A stretch of DNA of 54,262 bases from Bryobacteraceae bacterium (GTDB taxonomy: Bacteria > Acidobacteriota > Terriglobia > Bryobacterales > Bryobacteraceae): the NCBI GenBank assembly GCA_025056865.1, contig JANWVO010000028.1:1-54262 (forward strand), given 5' to 3'. Both the position numbers and the translations under genes were made by a program. Of the stretch, positions 43,218 through 52,530 are shown piece after piece. Below the pieces are notes generated by a model. That model was not told where the DNA came from. It worked only from the letters and a program-made list of their open reading frames with translations, and searched no databases. Within the stretch, counting starts at the first letter, position 1, and every line of letters starts with the position of its first letter.

Positions 43218-45410
43218 TCAGCGCAGCGCTTCTTCGAAAAACCGCGTCTGCTCCTGCCAGCGGTGCTGGCTTGCCCTGCCGGTGAGTCCGTGGCTCTTCT
43301 GCGGGTAGATGAGCGTCTCGAAACTCTTGCCCGCCATCTGGAGGGCATTCATCATCTGGAGGGCGTTGGCGAAGAGGACGTTGTCATCCTCGATGTTGTG
43401 GATAAGCAGGAGCCTGCCCTTGAGGTTGGCGGCGAAGTGGACGGGCGAGCTTTCGCGGTAGCCCTGTTCGTTGTCCTCGGGCGGCCCGAGGTAGCGCTCG
43501 GTGTAGATGGTGTCGTAGTTGCGCCAGTCGGTGACGGCGGCTCCGGCAGCGCCGGCGCGGAAGACATCAGGCGCGTGGAGCAGGCAGTAGAGCGTCATGT
43601 AGCCGCCATAGCTCCAGCCGTGGACGCCGATGCGGTCCGGGTCGATGAAGCCGAGGCTTTTCAGGTAGTGGATGCCCTCGAGCTGATCGGCGAGCTCCTG
43701 TTTGCCGAGCCGGCGGTAGAGGGGCGTTTCGAAGCGGTGTCCGCGCCCGCTGGATCCGCGGTTGTCCATCTGCCAGATGACGAAGCCCTTGTGGGCCATG
43801 ACCTGCTCCCAGCTCAGGCCGCCGGGCCAGGCGTTCCGGACGCTCTGCGCGTGGGGTCCGCCGTAAATGGAAACGATGACCGGGTATTTCCTGGCGGGAT
43901 CGAAGTTGGCGGGCCGGATGAGGCGGCCGTAAAATTCGGTGCCGTCCTGTCCTTTGAACCGGTGGATTTCGGTTTTGAGGATTTCGTATTCTTCGAGGAT
44001 TTTCGTGTCCGGCTCGCGCCAGACGCGGAGCTGTTTTCCGCTGGAATCATGGAGCGTGGTCCGCGGGGGCGAGTCGAGGCTGGAAAACGTATCGAGATAG
44101 AAGTCGCAGGCGGGGCTCATCTGCACCGAATGGGTGCCGGCCTCCGCGGTGAGCCGTTTGGGAGCGGCGCCGTCGAAGGTGGTCATGTAGAGGTGCCGTT
44201 CGAGCGGGCTGGCCTGCGTGCCGGTGTAAAAAATCCTTCCCGCGGCAGCGTCGACGCAGGCCAGAGAGCTGACCTCCCAATCGCCGCGCGTGATCTGGCG
44301 CAGCAGCCTGCCGTCGGCGCCGTGCAGGTAGATGTGGCGGAAGCCGCTCTGCTCGCTGGTGCGCAGAATCCGGCCGTCTGACAGCACGCGGAAGTCGTCG
44401 GTGATGTTGATCCAGGCGGAATCGGTCTCCTCAATCAGCAGGCGGGCGCGACCCGTGGACGCGTCGGCAGCGAGAATCCACAGATGATCCTGCACGCGGT
44501 TCATGCGGTGGACGAGTACGGATTTCGAGTCCGCGCTCCAGTGGACGCGCGCGATCAGGTGGTCGCGCGTTTCACCGAGGTCCATCCAACGGGTGGGCCC
44601 GCCGGAGGCGGCAACGACGCCGACGCGGACGTCGGCGTTCGGCTGCCCGGCCTTGGGATAGCGTTGCGGCTCGCCGACGGCGCTCATCTTGAGGAAGTCG
44701 CCGTGCGGGTAAAGAGGCTCGCGGCTGACGTCGAATTGGAGGTAGGCGATGCGGGCCGAATCGGGCGACCACCAGTGGGCGGTGCCGAGGTCGAGCTCTT
44801 CGGGGTAGACCCAATCGAGCATGGCGTTCCAGCGTGTTTCCGAGCCGTCATGGGTCAGCCTGGTCACCCGCTTCGAGGCAATGTCGAGCACATAGAGCTC
44901 GCGCTCGCGCCGGAAGCTGACCTTCGTTCCGTCGGGTGAGAGTTTCGGGTCGCGCTCGGCGACGGGCGTCGACGTCAACTGCTGCACGGTAGAGGAGGCT
45001 TCGTCCCAAAGGAACAGATCGCCTCCGGCGAGGATGAGGAGTTTCGTGCCGTCCTCGGACCACTGCACGCGCTGTTCGCGGACGCGGCGGTTCTCCCAAG
45101 TCATCTGCTCCGGCTGCGGGTAAGGAACCGCCTGTTTGTTGAGCTCGGCGAGCGAGGCGATTTCCTTCTCATCGCCCGAGGCCGCCTCGTGCAGCAACAG
45201 GCGGTCTCCGCGCAGGAGCGCGAGCCGTGCGCCCCGCGGCGACCAGAAGGCCTGCACGGGGGGAGGACCCATCCGCGCGCCCGCCTGCGCCAACGCCTCG
45301 AGCGTCACAGGCTTCTTCGCCTGCGCGGCGCAGGGAGCCGCGGAGGAGCACAGCAGAAACAGGCCAAGAACAACAGAATGCGGAAACAGCGAGACTCTCG
45401 GACGGCTCAT
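43218..45410 (-). CDS. Dipeptidyl peptidase IV (S9B), secreted
   Basis: The protein is about 730 residues. A signal peptide (SVVLGLFLLCSSAAPCAAQ) leads into a beta-propeller with LDWVYPEELDLGT, the double-Glu motif that anchors the substrate's free N-terminus. The hydrolase domain has GVHGWSYGGYMTL (serine), HNIEDDNVLFAN (aspartate) and YPQKSHGL (histidine). It removes X-Pro or X-Ala dipeptides. Start and direction make it divergent from ruvX with only 25 bp between starts. A perfect DnaA-like 9-mer inside the gene is treated as chance. Confidence 0.9.
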   Translation of the reverse strand: MSRPRVSLFPHSVVLGLFLLCSSAAPCAAQAKKPVTLEALAQAGARMGPPPVQAFWSPRGARLALLRGDRLLLHEAASGDEKEIASLAELNKQAVPYPQPEQMTWENRRVREQRVQWSEDGTKLLILAGGDLFLWDEASSTVQQLTSTPVAERDPKLSPDGTKVSFRRERELYVLDIASKRVTRLTHDGSETRWNAMLDWVYPEELDLGTAHWWSPDSARIAYLQFDVSREPLYPHGDFLKMSAVGEPQRYPKAGQPNADVRVGVVAASGGPTRWMDLGETRDHLIARVHWSADSKSVLVHRMNRVQDHLWILAADASTGRARLLIEETDSAWINITDDFRVLSDGRILRTSEQSGFRHIYLHGADGRLLRQITRGDWEVSSLACVDAAAGRIFYTGTQASPLERHLYMTTFDGAAPKRLTAEAGTHSVQMSPACDFYLDTFSSLDSPPRTTLHDSSGKQLRVWREPDTKILEEYEILKTEIHRFKGQDGTEFYGRLIRPANFDPARKYPVIVSIYGGPHAQSVRNAWPGGLSWEQVMAHKGFVIWQMDNRGSSGRGHRFETPLYRRLGKQELADQLEGIHYLKSLGFIDPDRIGVHGWSYGGYMTLYCLLHAPDVFRAGAAGAAVTDWRNYDTIYTERYLGPPEDNEQGYRESSPVHFAANLKGRLLLIHNIEDDNVLFANALQMMNALQMAGKSFETLIYPQKSHGLTGRASQHRWQEQTRFFEEALR

Positions 45411-45435
45411 GGGAACAGCATGGCACAATCGGTTT

Positions 45436-45870
45436 GTGGGAAGGATTCTTGCGCTCGACATCGGGCAACGGCGCATCGGTCTTGCGATTGCGGTGGAAGG
45501 CAGCGCGGCGCACGGGCTGGCGGCCCTTTCGCGGCGCTCGGCGGCGGAGGACATCGCGAGGCTGAAGCGCATCGCCGAAGAGCGCGGAGTGCAGCGGTTC
45601 GTCGTGGGCCTGCCGCTGAACATGGACGGCAGCGAGAGCGAAATGACCCGCCGGGTGCGGGCCTTTGCGGAGCGTCTGGCGCGAGAGACGGGCATCGAGG
45701 TGGCATATCAGGACGAGCGGCTGACTTCGTTCGAAGCGGAACAGCGGCTGCGCGAGCGCGGCATGAGCCTGAGGAAGATGCTGGAGGCCAAGCGGAGAGG
45801 CGCGGTGGATGAGCTGGCCGCGGTGCTGATCCTGGAAGACTACCTGCGAAGGGCGGGCGGGGCGGCATGA
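45436..45870 (+). CDS. ruvX: Putative pre-16S rRNA nuclease / Holliday junction resolvase-like YqgF
   Basis: The protein is 144 residues with an RNase H-like fold. Motifs are RILALDIGQRRIGLA at the start, FVVGLPLNMDGSES in the middle and DERLTSFEAEQRL near residue 95. VDELAAVLILEDYL at the end carries the last acid. The E. coli homologue matures the 5' end of 16S rRNA. The GTG start giving VGRILALDIG matches family starts; an in-frame ATG nine codons earlier overlaps the divergent gene's start. mltG follows with a 4-bp overlap. Confidence 0.9.
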   Translation: MGRILALDIGQRRIGLAIAVEGSAAHGLAALSRRSAAEDIARLKRIAEERGVQRFVVGLPLNMDGSESEMTRRVRAFAERLARETGIEVAYQDERLTSFEAEQRLRERGMSLRKMLEAKRRGAVDELAAVLILEDYLRRAGGAA

Positions 45871-46874
45871 GCAGGCGGATGCTGGCCGCGGCGGCCGCGC
45901 TGGCGGCAGGTGCGGCAGCGATTTTCTACTTCGTGGAGGCGGACCGTTACGCGGGATTCCAGGGGGAAGTCTTCGTCGACATCCCGCGCGGCACGTCTAC
46001 GCCGCGCATTGCGGCGATGCTGGCCGATGCGGGCGTGGTGCGACATCCGCTGCTGTTTCTTGCGGCGCGGGCCGTGCATCCAAGGCTGAGGCCGCTGGCG
46101 GGCGAGTACCGGTTCGTTGAGCCGGCTGCGCCTGCGGAGATCCTGCGGCGGCTGGCGCGGGGCGATGTTTATACGATCGAACTGCGCGTGCCAGAGGGCA
46201 CGGACGTCTACGATCTGGCGCAGCTCGTGGAGGCGGCAGGCCTGGGCAGCGCTCGAGATTTCCTGCGCGTGGCGCTGCCGCACGAGGGCTACCTGTTTCC
46301 GTCCACGTATTTCTTCCGCCGACGCACGACGCCGGAGCAGATTGTCGAGACGATGCGCGCGCAGTTCGAGAAGGTGTGGCGGGAGCTGGGAGGGCCCGAA
46401 GAGCGCAAGCGCGAGACCGTCATCCTGGCGTCGCTTGTGGAGGCCGAAGCGGCGCGGGACGAAGAACGCGCGCGCATCGCCCGCGTCTTTCTGAACCGCC
46501 TGAGGAAAGGGATGCGGCTGGAGTGCGACCCGACGGTGAAATACGCGGCGAAGCGGGAAGGGCGCTGGCGCGGGACGATTTACCGCAGCGACCTGGAGAG
46601 CCGCAACCGTTACAACACGTACGTCTGGTACGGGCTGCCGCCGGGGCCGATTACGAATCCGGGGCGTGCGTCGCTGGAAGCGGCGCTGCGCCCTGCCGAA
46701 ACAAGTGACCTGTATTTTGTTGCGCGGCCCAGGGGCAACGGCGAACACGTCTTCAGCGCGGATTATGAATCCCATCAGAAGGCGGTGAGAGAATATCGCC
46801 GGGGGCAGAACCATGCCAAGGCGGCGCGCGGAAATTCTGGCCTGGCTCCGCAGCCGGGGCGCAAGCCGCGTTGA
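45867..46874 (+). CDS. mltG: Endolytic murein transglycosylase MltG
   Basis: The protein is 335 residues. An N-terminal transmembrane segment (MLAAAAALAAGAAAIFYFVE) anchors it. A LysM-like region (EVFVDIPRGTSTPRIAAML) follows, then the YceG domain with the catalytic Glu in VILASLVEAEAARDEERARIA. CDPTVKYA, RYNTYVWYGLPPGPITNPG and DLYFVA complete the family blocks. It cuts nascent glycan strands during wall growth. It is coupled to ruvX, a common neighbour, and overlaps the next gene by 62 bp. Confidence 0.9.
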   Translation: MSRRMLAAAAALAAGAAAIFYFVEADRYAGFQGEVFVDIPRGTSTPRIAAMLADAGVVRHPLLFLAARAVHPRLRPLAGEYRFVEPAAPAEILRRLARGDVYTIELRVPEGTDVYDLAQLVEAAGLGSARDFLRVALPHEGYLFPSTYFFRRRTTPEQIVETMRAQFEKVWRELGGPEERKRETVILASLVEAEAARDEERARIARVFLNRLRKGMRLECDPTVKYAAKREGRWRGTIYRSDLESRNRYNTYVWYGLPPGPITNPGRASLEAALRPAETSDLYFVARPRGNGEHVFSADYESHQKAVREYRRGQNHAKAARGNSGLAPQPGRKPR

Positions 46875-47244
46875 CGAGGCGCTGGCCGCCGAGCTGCGCG
46901 GCGCCTTCCCGGATGCCAGCGATTCGACGATCCGGCGCGCGCTCCTGGAAAGCGGCCTGGAGCTGGATCCGCTGGTGGAGGGGGTCCGGCAGGACACGCT
47001 GGATCATCTGGAACGCACGCTGCTGGCGCTGGCGCGCGAGTACGAGCGCAGCGCGGCAGAGCGGCGCGCGCGGATCCGCCAGATGGTACTGACTGCCCGC
47101 GAGCACGCGCGGCTGGCGAGCCGGCGCAAGCCGAAGGACGAGGAGCTGCTCTGGCTGCGCACATGGCTGGAGAACCCGCTGGTCTTCGAGACCTGGGTGA
47201 AGCTGCGGCGCCGCGCTTGCTCCGGGCGGGCCGATGCGGTGTGA
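46813..47244 (+). CDS. Hypothetical helical protein
   Basis: The family of this 143-residue protein was not recognised. It is almost wholly helical and strongly charged (EILAWLRSRGASRVDEALAA, AEFRG-like AELRGAFPDASDSTIRRALLE, then ERTLLALAREYERSAAERRA). The first part (STIRRALLESGLELDPLVEGV) could form a helix-turn-helix. It overlaps mltG and ends 8 bp before the next start, so it is co-transcribed. There are no Cys or His clusters and no membrane segment. Confidence 0.65.
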   Translation: MPRRRAEILAWLRSRGASRVDEALAAELRGAFPDASDSTIRRALLESGLELDPLVEGVRQDTLDHLERTLLALAREYERSAAERRARIRQMVLTAREHARLASRRKPKDEELLWLRTWLENPLVFETWVKLRRRACSGRADAV

Positions 47245-47251
47245 TGGACGC

Positions 47252-48373
47252 ATGCAGTTCGACCGCAGGCAGTTCCTCGCGTGGCTGGCTGCCGCGCCCG
47301 CCGCGGGCGCGGGCAGGCAGGTCTGGCTCTACATTGGCGCCTATACGAACGAGAAGAACCGCGGCATTTCCGTGGCGCGGCTCGACCTCGACACGGGCGC
47401 GGTCACGGGCATGATGCTGGCGGCGGAGACGCCGAACCCGACCTTTCTGGAGATCCATCCTGGCGGGCGCTGGCTGTATGCGGTGAACGAAATCGGCAAT
47501 TTCGAGGGTCGGCGCGAGGGTTCGATCACGGCCTATGAGATCGACCGCAGCAGCGGCAGGCTGAGGATGCTGAACCGCGTTTCGACGAAAGGCGCCGGCC
47601 CGTGCCATGTGAGCCTCGACCGCACCGGGAAGATGGCGATGATTGCCAACTACGGTGGCGGTAGCGTGGCGTCCTATCAGATCGGCAGCGACGGCCGCCT
47701 GAGCGAGGCCGTGAGCTTTTTCCAGCACGAGGGCCGGAGCGTGAACGCGAAACGGCAGGAGGCGCCGCATGCGCATTCGATCAACCCGTCGCCCGACAAC
47801 CGCTTTGCCGTCGCCTGCGATCTCGGGACGGACGAAATCGTGATCTATGCAATCGATCCGCCGTCCGGCTCATTGAAGCGGCACGGCGTGGTGAAGCTTG
47901 CCCCGGGCAGCGGCCCGCGGCACTTCGCCTTTCACCCGAACGGGCGCTTCGGCTATTCGGTGAACGAGCTGCTGTCCACCGTGACGGCATTCGAATACAG
48001 GGCCGGCACGCTGAAAGAGATCCAGACCATTTCGACCCTGCCGGAGGGATTCCCCGGCCAGAATACGACGGCGGAGATCCGCGTGCATCCTTCGGGCCGC
48101 TGGCTGTATGCTTCCAATCGCGGCGAAGATTCGATCGCCCTGTTTTCCGTGGACGCGAAAACAGGCCGGATGGCGAGAATCGAAAACACGCCGACGCAAG
48201 GGCAGACGCCGCGGAACTTCTACATTGAACCTTCCGGCCGCTGGCTGCTGGCTGCCAACCAGCGCTCCGACAATATTGCCGTGTTCGAGATTGACGCGAA
48301 GAGCGGAAAGCTGCTGGCGGCGAAGCAGGGCATCACGGTCGGCCAGCCCGTGTGTCTGCGGACGGTTGGTTGA
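47252..48373 (+). CDS. 6-phosphogluconolactonase-type beta-propeller (YbhE/Pgl), Tat-exported
   Basis: The protein is about 373 residues. The leader MQFDRRQFLAWLAAAPAAGAG has a twin arginine. The seven-bladed propeller of the lactonase family follows, with IGAYTNEKNRGISVARLD, NPTFLEIHPGGRWLYAVNE, GPCHVSLDRTGKMAMIANYG and GPRHFAFHPNGRFGYSVNE. Cytosolic members hydrolyse 6-phosphogluconolactone. An exported copy is more likely to act on another lactone or to bind a ligand. An in-frame ATG at 47234 is possible but overlaps the upstream gene. Confidence 0.8.
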   Translation: MQFDRRQFLAWLAAAPAAGAGRQVWLYIGAYTNEKNRGISVARLDLDTGAVTGMMLAAETPNPTFLEIHPGGRWLYAVNEIGNFEGRREGSITAYEIDRSSGRLRMLNRVSTKGAGPCHVSLDRTGKMAMIANYGGGSVASYQIGSDGRLSEAVSFFQHEGRSVNAKRQEAPHAHSINPSPDNRFAVACDLGTDEIVIYAIDPPSGSLKRHGVVKLAPGSGPRHFAFHPNGRFGYSVNELLSTVTAFEYRAGTLKEIQTISTLPEGFPGQNTTAEIRVHPSGRWLYASNRGEDSIALFSVDAKTGRMARIENTPTQGQTPRNFYIEPSGRWLLAANQRSDNIAVFEIDAKSGKLLAAKQGITVGQPVCLRTVG

Positions 48374-48387
48374 GCGGGGCAGGGCGC

Positions 48388-48405
48388 TGGCAGGACCGGC
48401 AGGAC
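48388..48405 (+). repeat. 18-bp copy of a tRNA-Arg 3' end, candidate attachment site
   Basis: TGGCAGGACCGGCAGGAC is identical to 52868-52885, the CCA end, acceptor and first T-arm bases of the tRNA-Arg(UCU) remnant, in the same orientation. It lies 15 bp after the lactonase stop. The pair bounds 4.5 kb with mobile-looking genes. Confidence 0.5.
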
Positions 48406-48656
48406 CGGAGCCCGCGCCCCCGCCCGGAAGCCGGCGGGCTGCTCATCAGCAGCAAGTTCGGCGGATTCTCCTTCATGAAAATCAGATCCCGCCAGTGTTC
48501 CCCAAACAAGATTTCCGGGCTGGCTGGACCCGTGATCTCTCCCATCACGAAAAGGACGCAGGATTTCCGGCTGATGGAGCGAAGAAAAAGCACAGACGCA
48601 GGACTTTCATCGCAGTCTTTGCGGACATTCCGGGGATGAAGATGATGGGAAACGCA

Positions 48657-49880
48657 ATGAGAACTCTTGTCACCTTTCTCGGCCGTGTCAGAAAAAAGGC
48701 TGGCGGCGAATACGAAAGAGCAAAATACAGATTTCCGGACGGGATCCGGGAGACCGAATATATCGGGCTGGAGCTTGCCCGTTATCTGCGTCCGGATCGC
48801 CTTCTGATTCTGGGAACGAGTGGCAGTCAGTGGGAGTCGCTGCTGTCGCATGAGGGCACGGAAGAAACGCTCCAGATGGCCGTCCGGCTGGAAGAGGCCA
48901 TCCAGGACGGGAGCATCGGCCAGCCGATCCTGGACGAGGCGGCCCCGTTGATCAGCGGCCGCCTCGGCTGCGAGGTGACCCTGCGGCTGATTCCGTTTGG
49001 GCGGGATGAGGGCGAGCAGCTTGAGATCCTGCGCATCATCGAGAGGGCGGTCAGGGATGGGGAAGTCCATTTCGATGTGACCCACGCGTTCCGGCACCTG
49101 AGCATGATCGCCTTCACGTCGGCTTTCCTGCTGTCGCGAATCCGCAGGATCCGCGTGTGCGGCCTCTGGTACGGGGCGCTCGATATGAGAGAGGCCGACG
49201 GTGTGGCCCCGCTGGTGGAGTTGAAGGGCCTGCTGAAAGTGGAGTCGTGGGCGGAGGCCCTGGTCCGCTACGACGCCACGGGCGACTATGGCGTCTTCGC
49301 CAGCCTGTTGGAGGAGGATCAATTCGACCGGAATGCAGTCACCGCCCTCCGCGAGGCGGCCTTCCTGGAAAGGATCTCCGACGTGCGCGGCGCTTCCGAC
49401 AGCTTGCGTTCCGTGCTGGCTCCGCTCGGTCAGCCGCTTTCAGGCGCGGGGGAGCTGTTCCGCGAGCCGTTGAGAAGGCGCCTGGAATGGGCCAGTCACC
49501 GCAAACTCGATGATCAGCAGAAACACCTCGCCTGGGCCTACTGCGAAAGGGACGACTATCTGCGCGCGGCGATCTTTTCCGTGGAGGCGTGCTACAGCCA
49601 CGCCTGCCTGATCGAAGGCGTGGATCCGGCCCGGCGCAGTTCCCGGAATGGCCTGCGGGAGGAGGATCTGAATTCGCGGCGGATGTCGCGGCTGATGAGC
49701 GAGTCCTGCCTGCGGTCTTATCAGGAGCTGAGGCGGCTTCGCAACTGCCTGGCCCATGGCTTCACGAAGGAGGATGAACACCTGCGCGAACAGGTGGACA
49801 GCAAGAAGGAGATGAGAGCGTGGTTGAGGCAGCGTCTCCAGGAAGTTCTCGGAGGAGCAAACGGGCGTTGGCCGTGGTGA
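48657..49880 (+). CDS. CARF-HEPN CRISPR-associated protein (TIGR02221/Csx1-Csx2 type)
   Basis: The protein is about 407 residues. The N-terminal CARF-like Rossmann domain reads TLVTFLGRVRKKAGGEYERA, then ETEYIGLELARYL, RLLILGTSGSQWESLL and VHFDVTHAFRHLSMIAF. The C-terminal helical HEPN domain ends with RNCLAH (R362-H367), the R-X4-H RNase motif. Such proteins bind cyclic oligoadenylates made by type III CRISPR complexes and degrade RNA. No cas gene or CRISPR array is in the window. MRTLVTFLG fits family starts; in-frame ATGs exist at 48636, 48642 and 48645. Confidence 0.85.
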   Translation: MRTLVTFLGRVRKKAGGEYERAKYRFPDGIRETEYIGLELARYLRPDRLLILGTSGSQWESLLSHEGTEETLQMAVRLEEAIQDGSIGQPILDEAAPLISGRLGCEVTLRLIPFGRDEGEQLEILRIIERAVRDGEVHFDVTHAFRHLSMIAFTSAFLLSRIRRIRVCGLWYGALDMREADGVAPLVELKGLLKVESWAEALVRYDATGDYGVFASLLEEDQFDRNAVTALREAAFLERISDVRGASDSLRSVLAPLGQPLSGAGELFREPLRRRLEWASHRKLDDQQKHLAWAYCERDDYLRAAIFSVEACYSHACLIEGVDPARRSSRNGLREEDLNSRRMSRLMSESCLRSYQELRRLRNCLAHGFTKEDEHLREQVDSKKEMRAWLRQRLQEVLGGANGRWPW

Positions 49881-50150
49881 AACGGCCCGTTGCGCCGACG
49901 GCGCGCGGTGCGCGGCGGCCAACCCGGCAGGGCCGAACCGGGCTGAAGGCCGGCCGTCGACGGTTGCCGGGCTTCCCGCTCTCCGCCGCTGGCGGAGCGC
50001 GGCGCCGCGGTCCTGACTCCGGGTCTGCGGCATAGGATGCGCGGAAGCTCCCGGGACGAAGCTAGGCCCGCCGCGGAGCGGACAACTGGTGTCCTCATCG
50101 GCTCCTTTTGCCGGCCCGCCCGCGATTGCGCCGGACCGGAATTTCGGGTT

Positions 50151-50987
50151 TCAGCCCGATGCCTCCGCACACTGGCGCCAGGTGGCGGCGAGAGATTCGG
50201 CCGCCGCCTGCACGCGATGCCAGACGGCGCTTTGCTTCGGCGAGGCTGCGGGAATCCGCGAGGCCCCCCAGCGGGCGCCGCTGATGGCGCCAACCAGCAC
50301 CGGGCAGTAATTCGCTGGTCCGGCAAAATCGAGCGACCGGCTCAGGGCCGTCTCGGGATCGGGGCTTGTGTCCACGAAGAAGACGGCGGCCTTCAGCACA
50401 TCCGGAGCAAATCCGCCGCGGCTGATGGACGGTGCGGACCCTGCTTCCCGGGCCTCCCCGCTCCGTGTCTCGCAATAGCTGTCTGCCAGCGCGAGGCAAT
50501 CCTCCCATGCCTTGCCCCGCACAAGCGCCCGGCACAGGACGACCACGGCCGCCGACACCCTGCCAGCGAGCGGATCCCAGTGCGTCAGCCGCGCCTCGCG
50601 GCAGGCGAGTTCCGCCAGCTCTTCGTCGGGCAGATGCGCGGACATGGCCAGCGGGACGGCGCGGTGTGCAGGGTTGCACCCCGCAGTACGCGTCTGAAGC
50701 TCCCAGTGTGTACGCAGCACCGCCTCTTCCGGGGCGACTCCCCTCCCAATTCGTGTGAAAACACGCTCCGCGACCCGGCCAGTGTCAAAGCCTTCCCGGA
50801 GGAACCACGCAACATAGCGTTGCAGCAGCTCCTCGCAGCGGAAGCTCCGTCCGCAGGCAAGCAGATACTCAGCCAGCTCGAGAGCCATCCGGGTGGGCCC
50901 GCCGTTGCGGTCCCCCGCGCACAGGCCGAGCAGGATGCCGCGCACGCGGTCCGCGATGCCGTCCGGCGGGCTTTCCATGGATCCCAT
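50151..50987 (-). CDS. Divergent ADP-ribosylglycohydrolase (DraG-like) protein lacking metal-ligand motifs
   Basis: The protein is about 278 residues. GILLGLCAGDRNGGPTRMAL, CNPAHRAVPLAM and PVLVGAISGARWGAS align with the DraG family blocks (GLALGDA...DDT.MAL, NG...R..PL, DTDTN..AGALAGA.YG). The DDT is GPT here and the DTDTN is PANYC, so the two-magnesium site seems absent. A binding rather than hydrolytic role, or other chemistry, is likely. The start is uncertain (50987, 50978, or TTG at 51011). It is convergent with the CARF-HEPN gene within the candidate island. Confidence 0.65.
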   Translation of the reverse strand: MGSMESPPDGIADRVRGILLGLCAGDRNGGPTRMALELAEYLLACGRSFRCEELLQRYVAWFLREGFDTGRVAERVFTRIGRGVAPEEAVLRTHWELQTRTAGCNPAHRAVPLAMSAHLPDEELAELACREARLTHWDPLAGRVSAAVVVLCRALVRGKAWEDCLALADSYCETRSGEAREAGSAPSISRGGFAPDVLKAAVFFVDTSPDPETALSRSLDFAGPANYCPVLVGAISGARWGASRIPAASPKQSAVWHRVQAAAESLAATWRQCAEASG

Positions 50988-52017
50988 GCTCAGCGCGATC
51001 CTCGACGTCAACCCAACATCATCATAACGGGAGATCGCTTTGAGAGGCTGCCTGGCTCCGATCTCCGCGCGCCGGAATCAGCGCGCGCCGAAAAACGGGA
51101 GGCGCGAAACTGGCGCCGATGATTCTGCACAAGGGGGATTGGGCCATGGTTCTCCGTGGTTGACAGTTGGCGAAGCCCCGAAAGGCGTAGCCCGGAGCAG
51201 CTTCGCATCACGCAGGATGCCTCCCCAGCCGGATTCGGCTCTTCCCGCGCTCCCGCAGGGAAGCCCATGCTGCCTCGATCCAGTTTTCGTGGCTCTCCAT
51301 GGCCAGCGCCCGAACCGGCCGCGTTCGGGAAGATCCTCACCGCCGGTGTCCGGCGCCTGATCTTTTTCTGGCGCCGCTCCATCATCCGGGCCGACCTCTG
51401 AAGCCCCGGAAGCTTCAGCGGGAAGGCAGGAAAGCCCAGCGTCTCCCCGAGGCTGTGCTGCCCCCACTGGCAGAGCTTACGGTCAAGGCTTTGCCAGCGC
51501 CTTCCCGCTCCGGTGGCAACGCCCGAACGCCTCCATCTGATGCCGCCGCTCCGGGGCCTTCGGCACCCGCAGCCGGTCCTGCCCGCCCGCAATTGCCAAC
51601 CGGCGGCTCGAGACCACCCGGGTTCGGCCTCCGTGGATCCTGCGCCGCTCCCGCCGACCCGTCCATTCCCGCTTGCATTCCCTCCCGCAGCACCCGCCGG
51701 ATCCATACCCGATGCTGATGCTCCTGCCACTCCGGCCGCAGCGCCCATGGATCCGCTTTCCTATCGCCCGCTTTGGCGACATTCTTTGTCCGGGGCATGC
51801 GCGTTCCTCGCTGCTTCTCCCGGGAGATCTTCCTTCTTCCCGAATTTCATCGCCCAATCCGGTTTTTGCAGAAAACCGGCGACAGAACGGGACGCCGGCC
51901 TCATCCGGTGGTCAGATGCCGAGAGGGTCTACGCTCAAGCCACGGCTCCGTCTGCCAGGCACGCCGCGGCCTGCAACGGCGGGGTCGAAACATGCGTCCC
52001 TCGGGGGAGGGGTGGCG
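50988..52017. other. 1-kb stretch with transposase debris only
   Basis: There is no intact gene. The plus strand is C-rich here, unlike most of the preceding 35 kb. Remains of a transposase reading on the minus strand are described separately. The rest shows short broken frames. Confidence 0.45.
51220..51420 (-). pseudogene. IS256-like (mutator) transposase C-terminal relic
   Basis: Minus-strand frames give RSARMMERRQKKIRRRTPAV followed by RIFPN. After a frame change near 51325 they give RALAMESHENWIEAAWASLR. The pattern ERxxxxIRRRTxxVxIFPN followed by a LALxMExxxxW helix is the end of the catalytic domain of IS256-family transposases. The frame change and the missing N-terminal part show that it is dead. 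Confidence 0.45.
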
Positions 52018-52530
52018 GTGAAACGGGTCTCGTTGCTGCTTGTGGCGCTGACAGTGCAGGCAGAGGAGACAGTGCGGTTGCCGGCGCCGTGCGCCGCCGT
52101 GCATTGGCCTTCCAATGAAGTCATGCGAGCGCTCGGCTTTGAGACGCAGCCGAGCGGCGGCGCGGCGACGTGGATCTACGCCCACGCTTACCGCACACGC
52201 GACTGGAACCAGGTATGGCGCCAGATCCGGCGGCCGGCCGAAACCAGGGTTGGAGTGCTCGGGTACGTGGCCGGGCTGCGCCCCCGGTTTGCTGAACTGA
52301 CTCTGCATGACGTCAACGTCAACTGGCGTACAGGCGAGCAGCACTGCGACGTGCGGCTGGCGGTAGATTACAACGGATACCGGCGCGGGTTTTTCACGGA
52401 GGGACCGGAGCGGTTCCGAAGCACGGGCGAGCTCGAGCGGAAGATCCTTGAACTGATCCGCTTGCAGGTGTGGGCGAATGGGTTTCTGGAGGAGGAGCAG
52501 GAAAGCCGGCCGTCATGGCCGCAACCCTGA
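52018..52530 (+). CDS. Hypothetical secreted protein
   Basis: The family of this 170-residue protein was not recognised. A GTG start with GGGGGAGG upstream gives a short signal peptide (VKRVSLLLVALTVQAEE). The mature part has AHAYRTRDWNQVWRQIRRP, FAELTLHDVNVNWRTGEQHC and DVRLAVDYNGYRRGFFTEG, a mixed alpha/beta pattern. It ends in helix and acidic tail (ILELIRLQVWANGFLEEEQE). It is the last gene before the tRNA remnant. Confidence 0.5.
   Translation: MKRVSLLLVALTVQAEETVRLPAPCAAVHWPSNEVMRALGFETQPSGGAATWIYAHAYRTRDWNQVWRQIRRPAETRVGVLGYVAGLRPRFAELTLHDVNVNWRTGEQHCDVRLAVDYNGYRRGFFTEGPERFRSTGELERKILELIRLQVWANGFLEEEQESRPSWPQP

Noticed and set aside
43397-43405. TGTGGATAA, a perfect DnaA-box 9-mer
   Set aside because: A single copy inside the DPP IV coding sequence, with no cluster and no AT-rich region. 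Not evidence of an origin.
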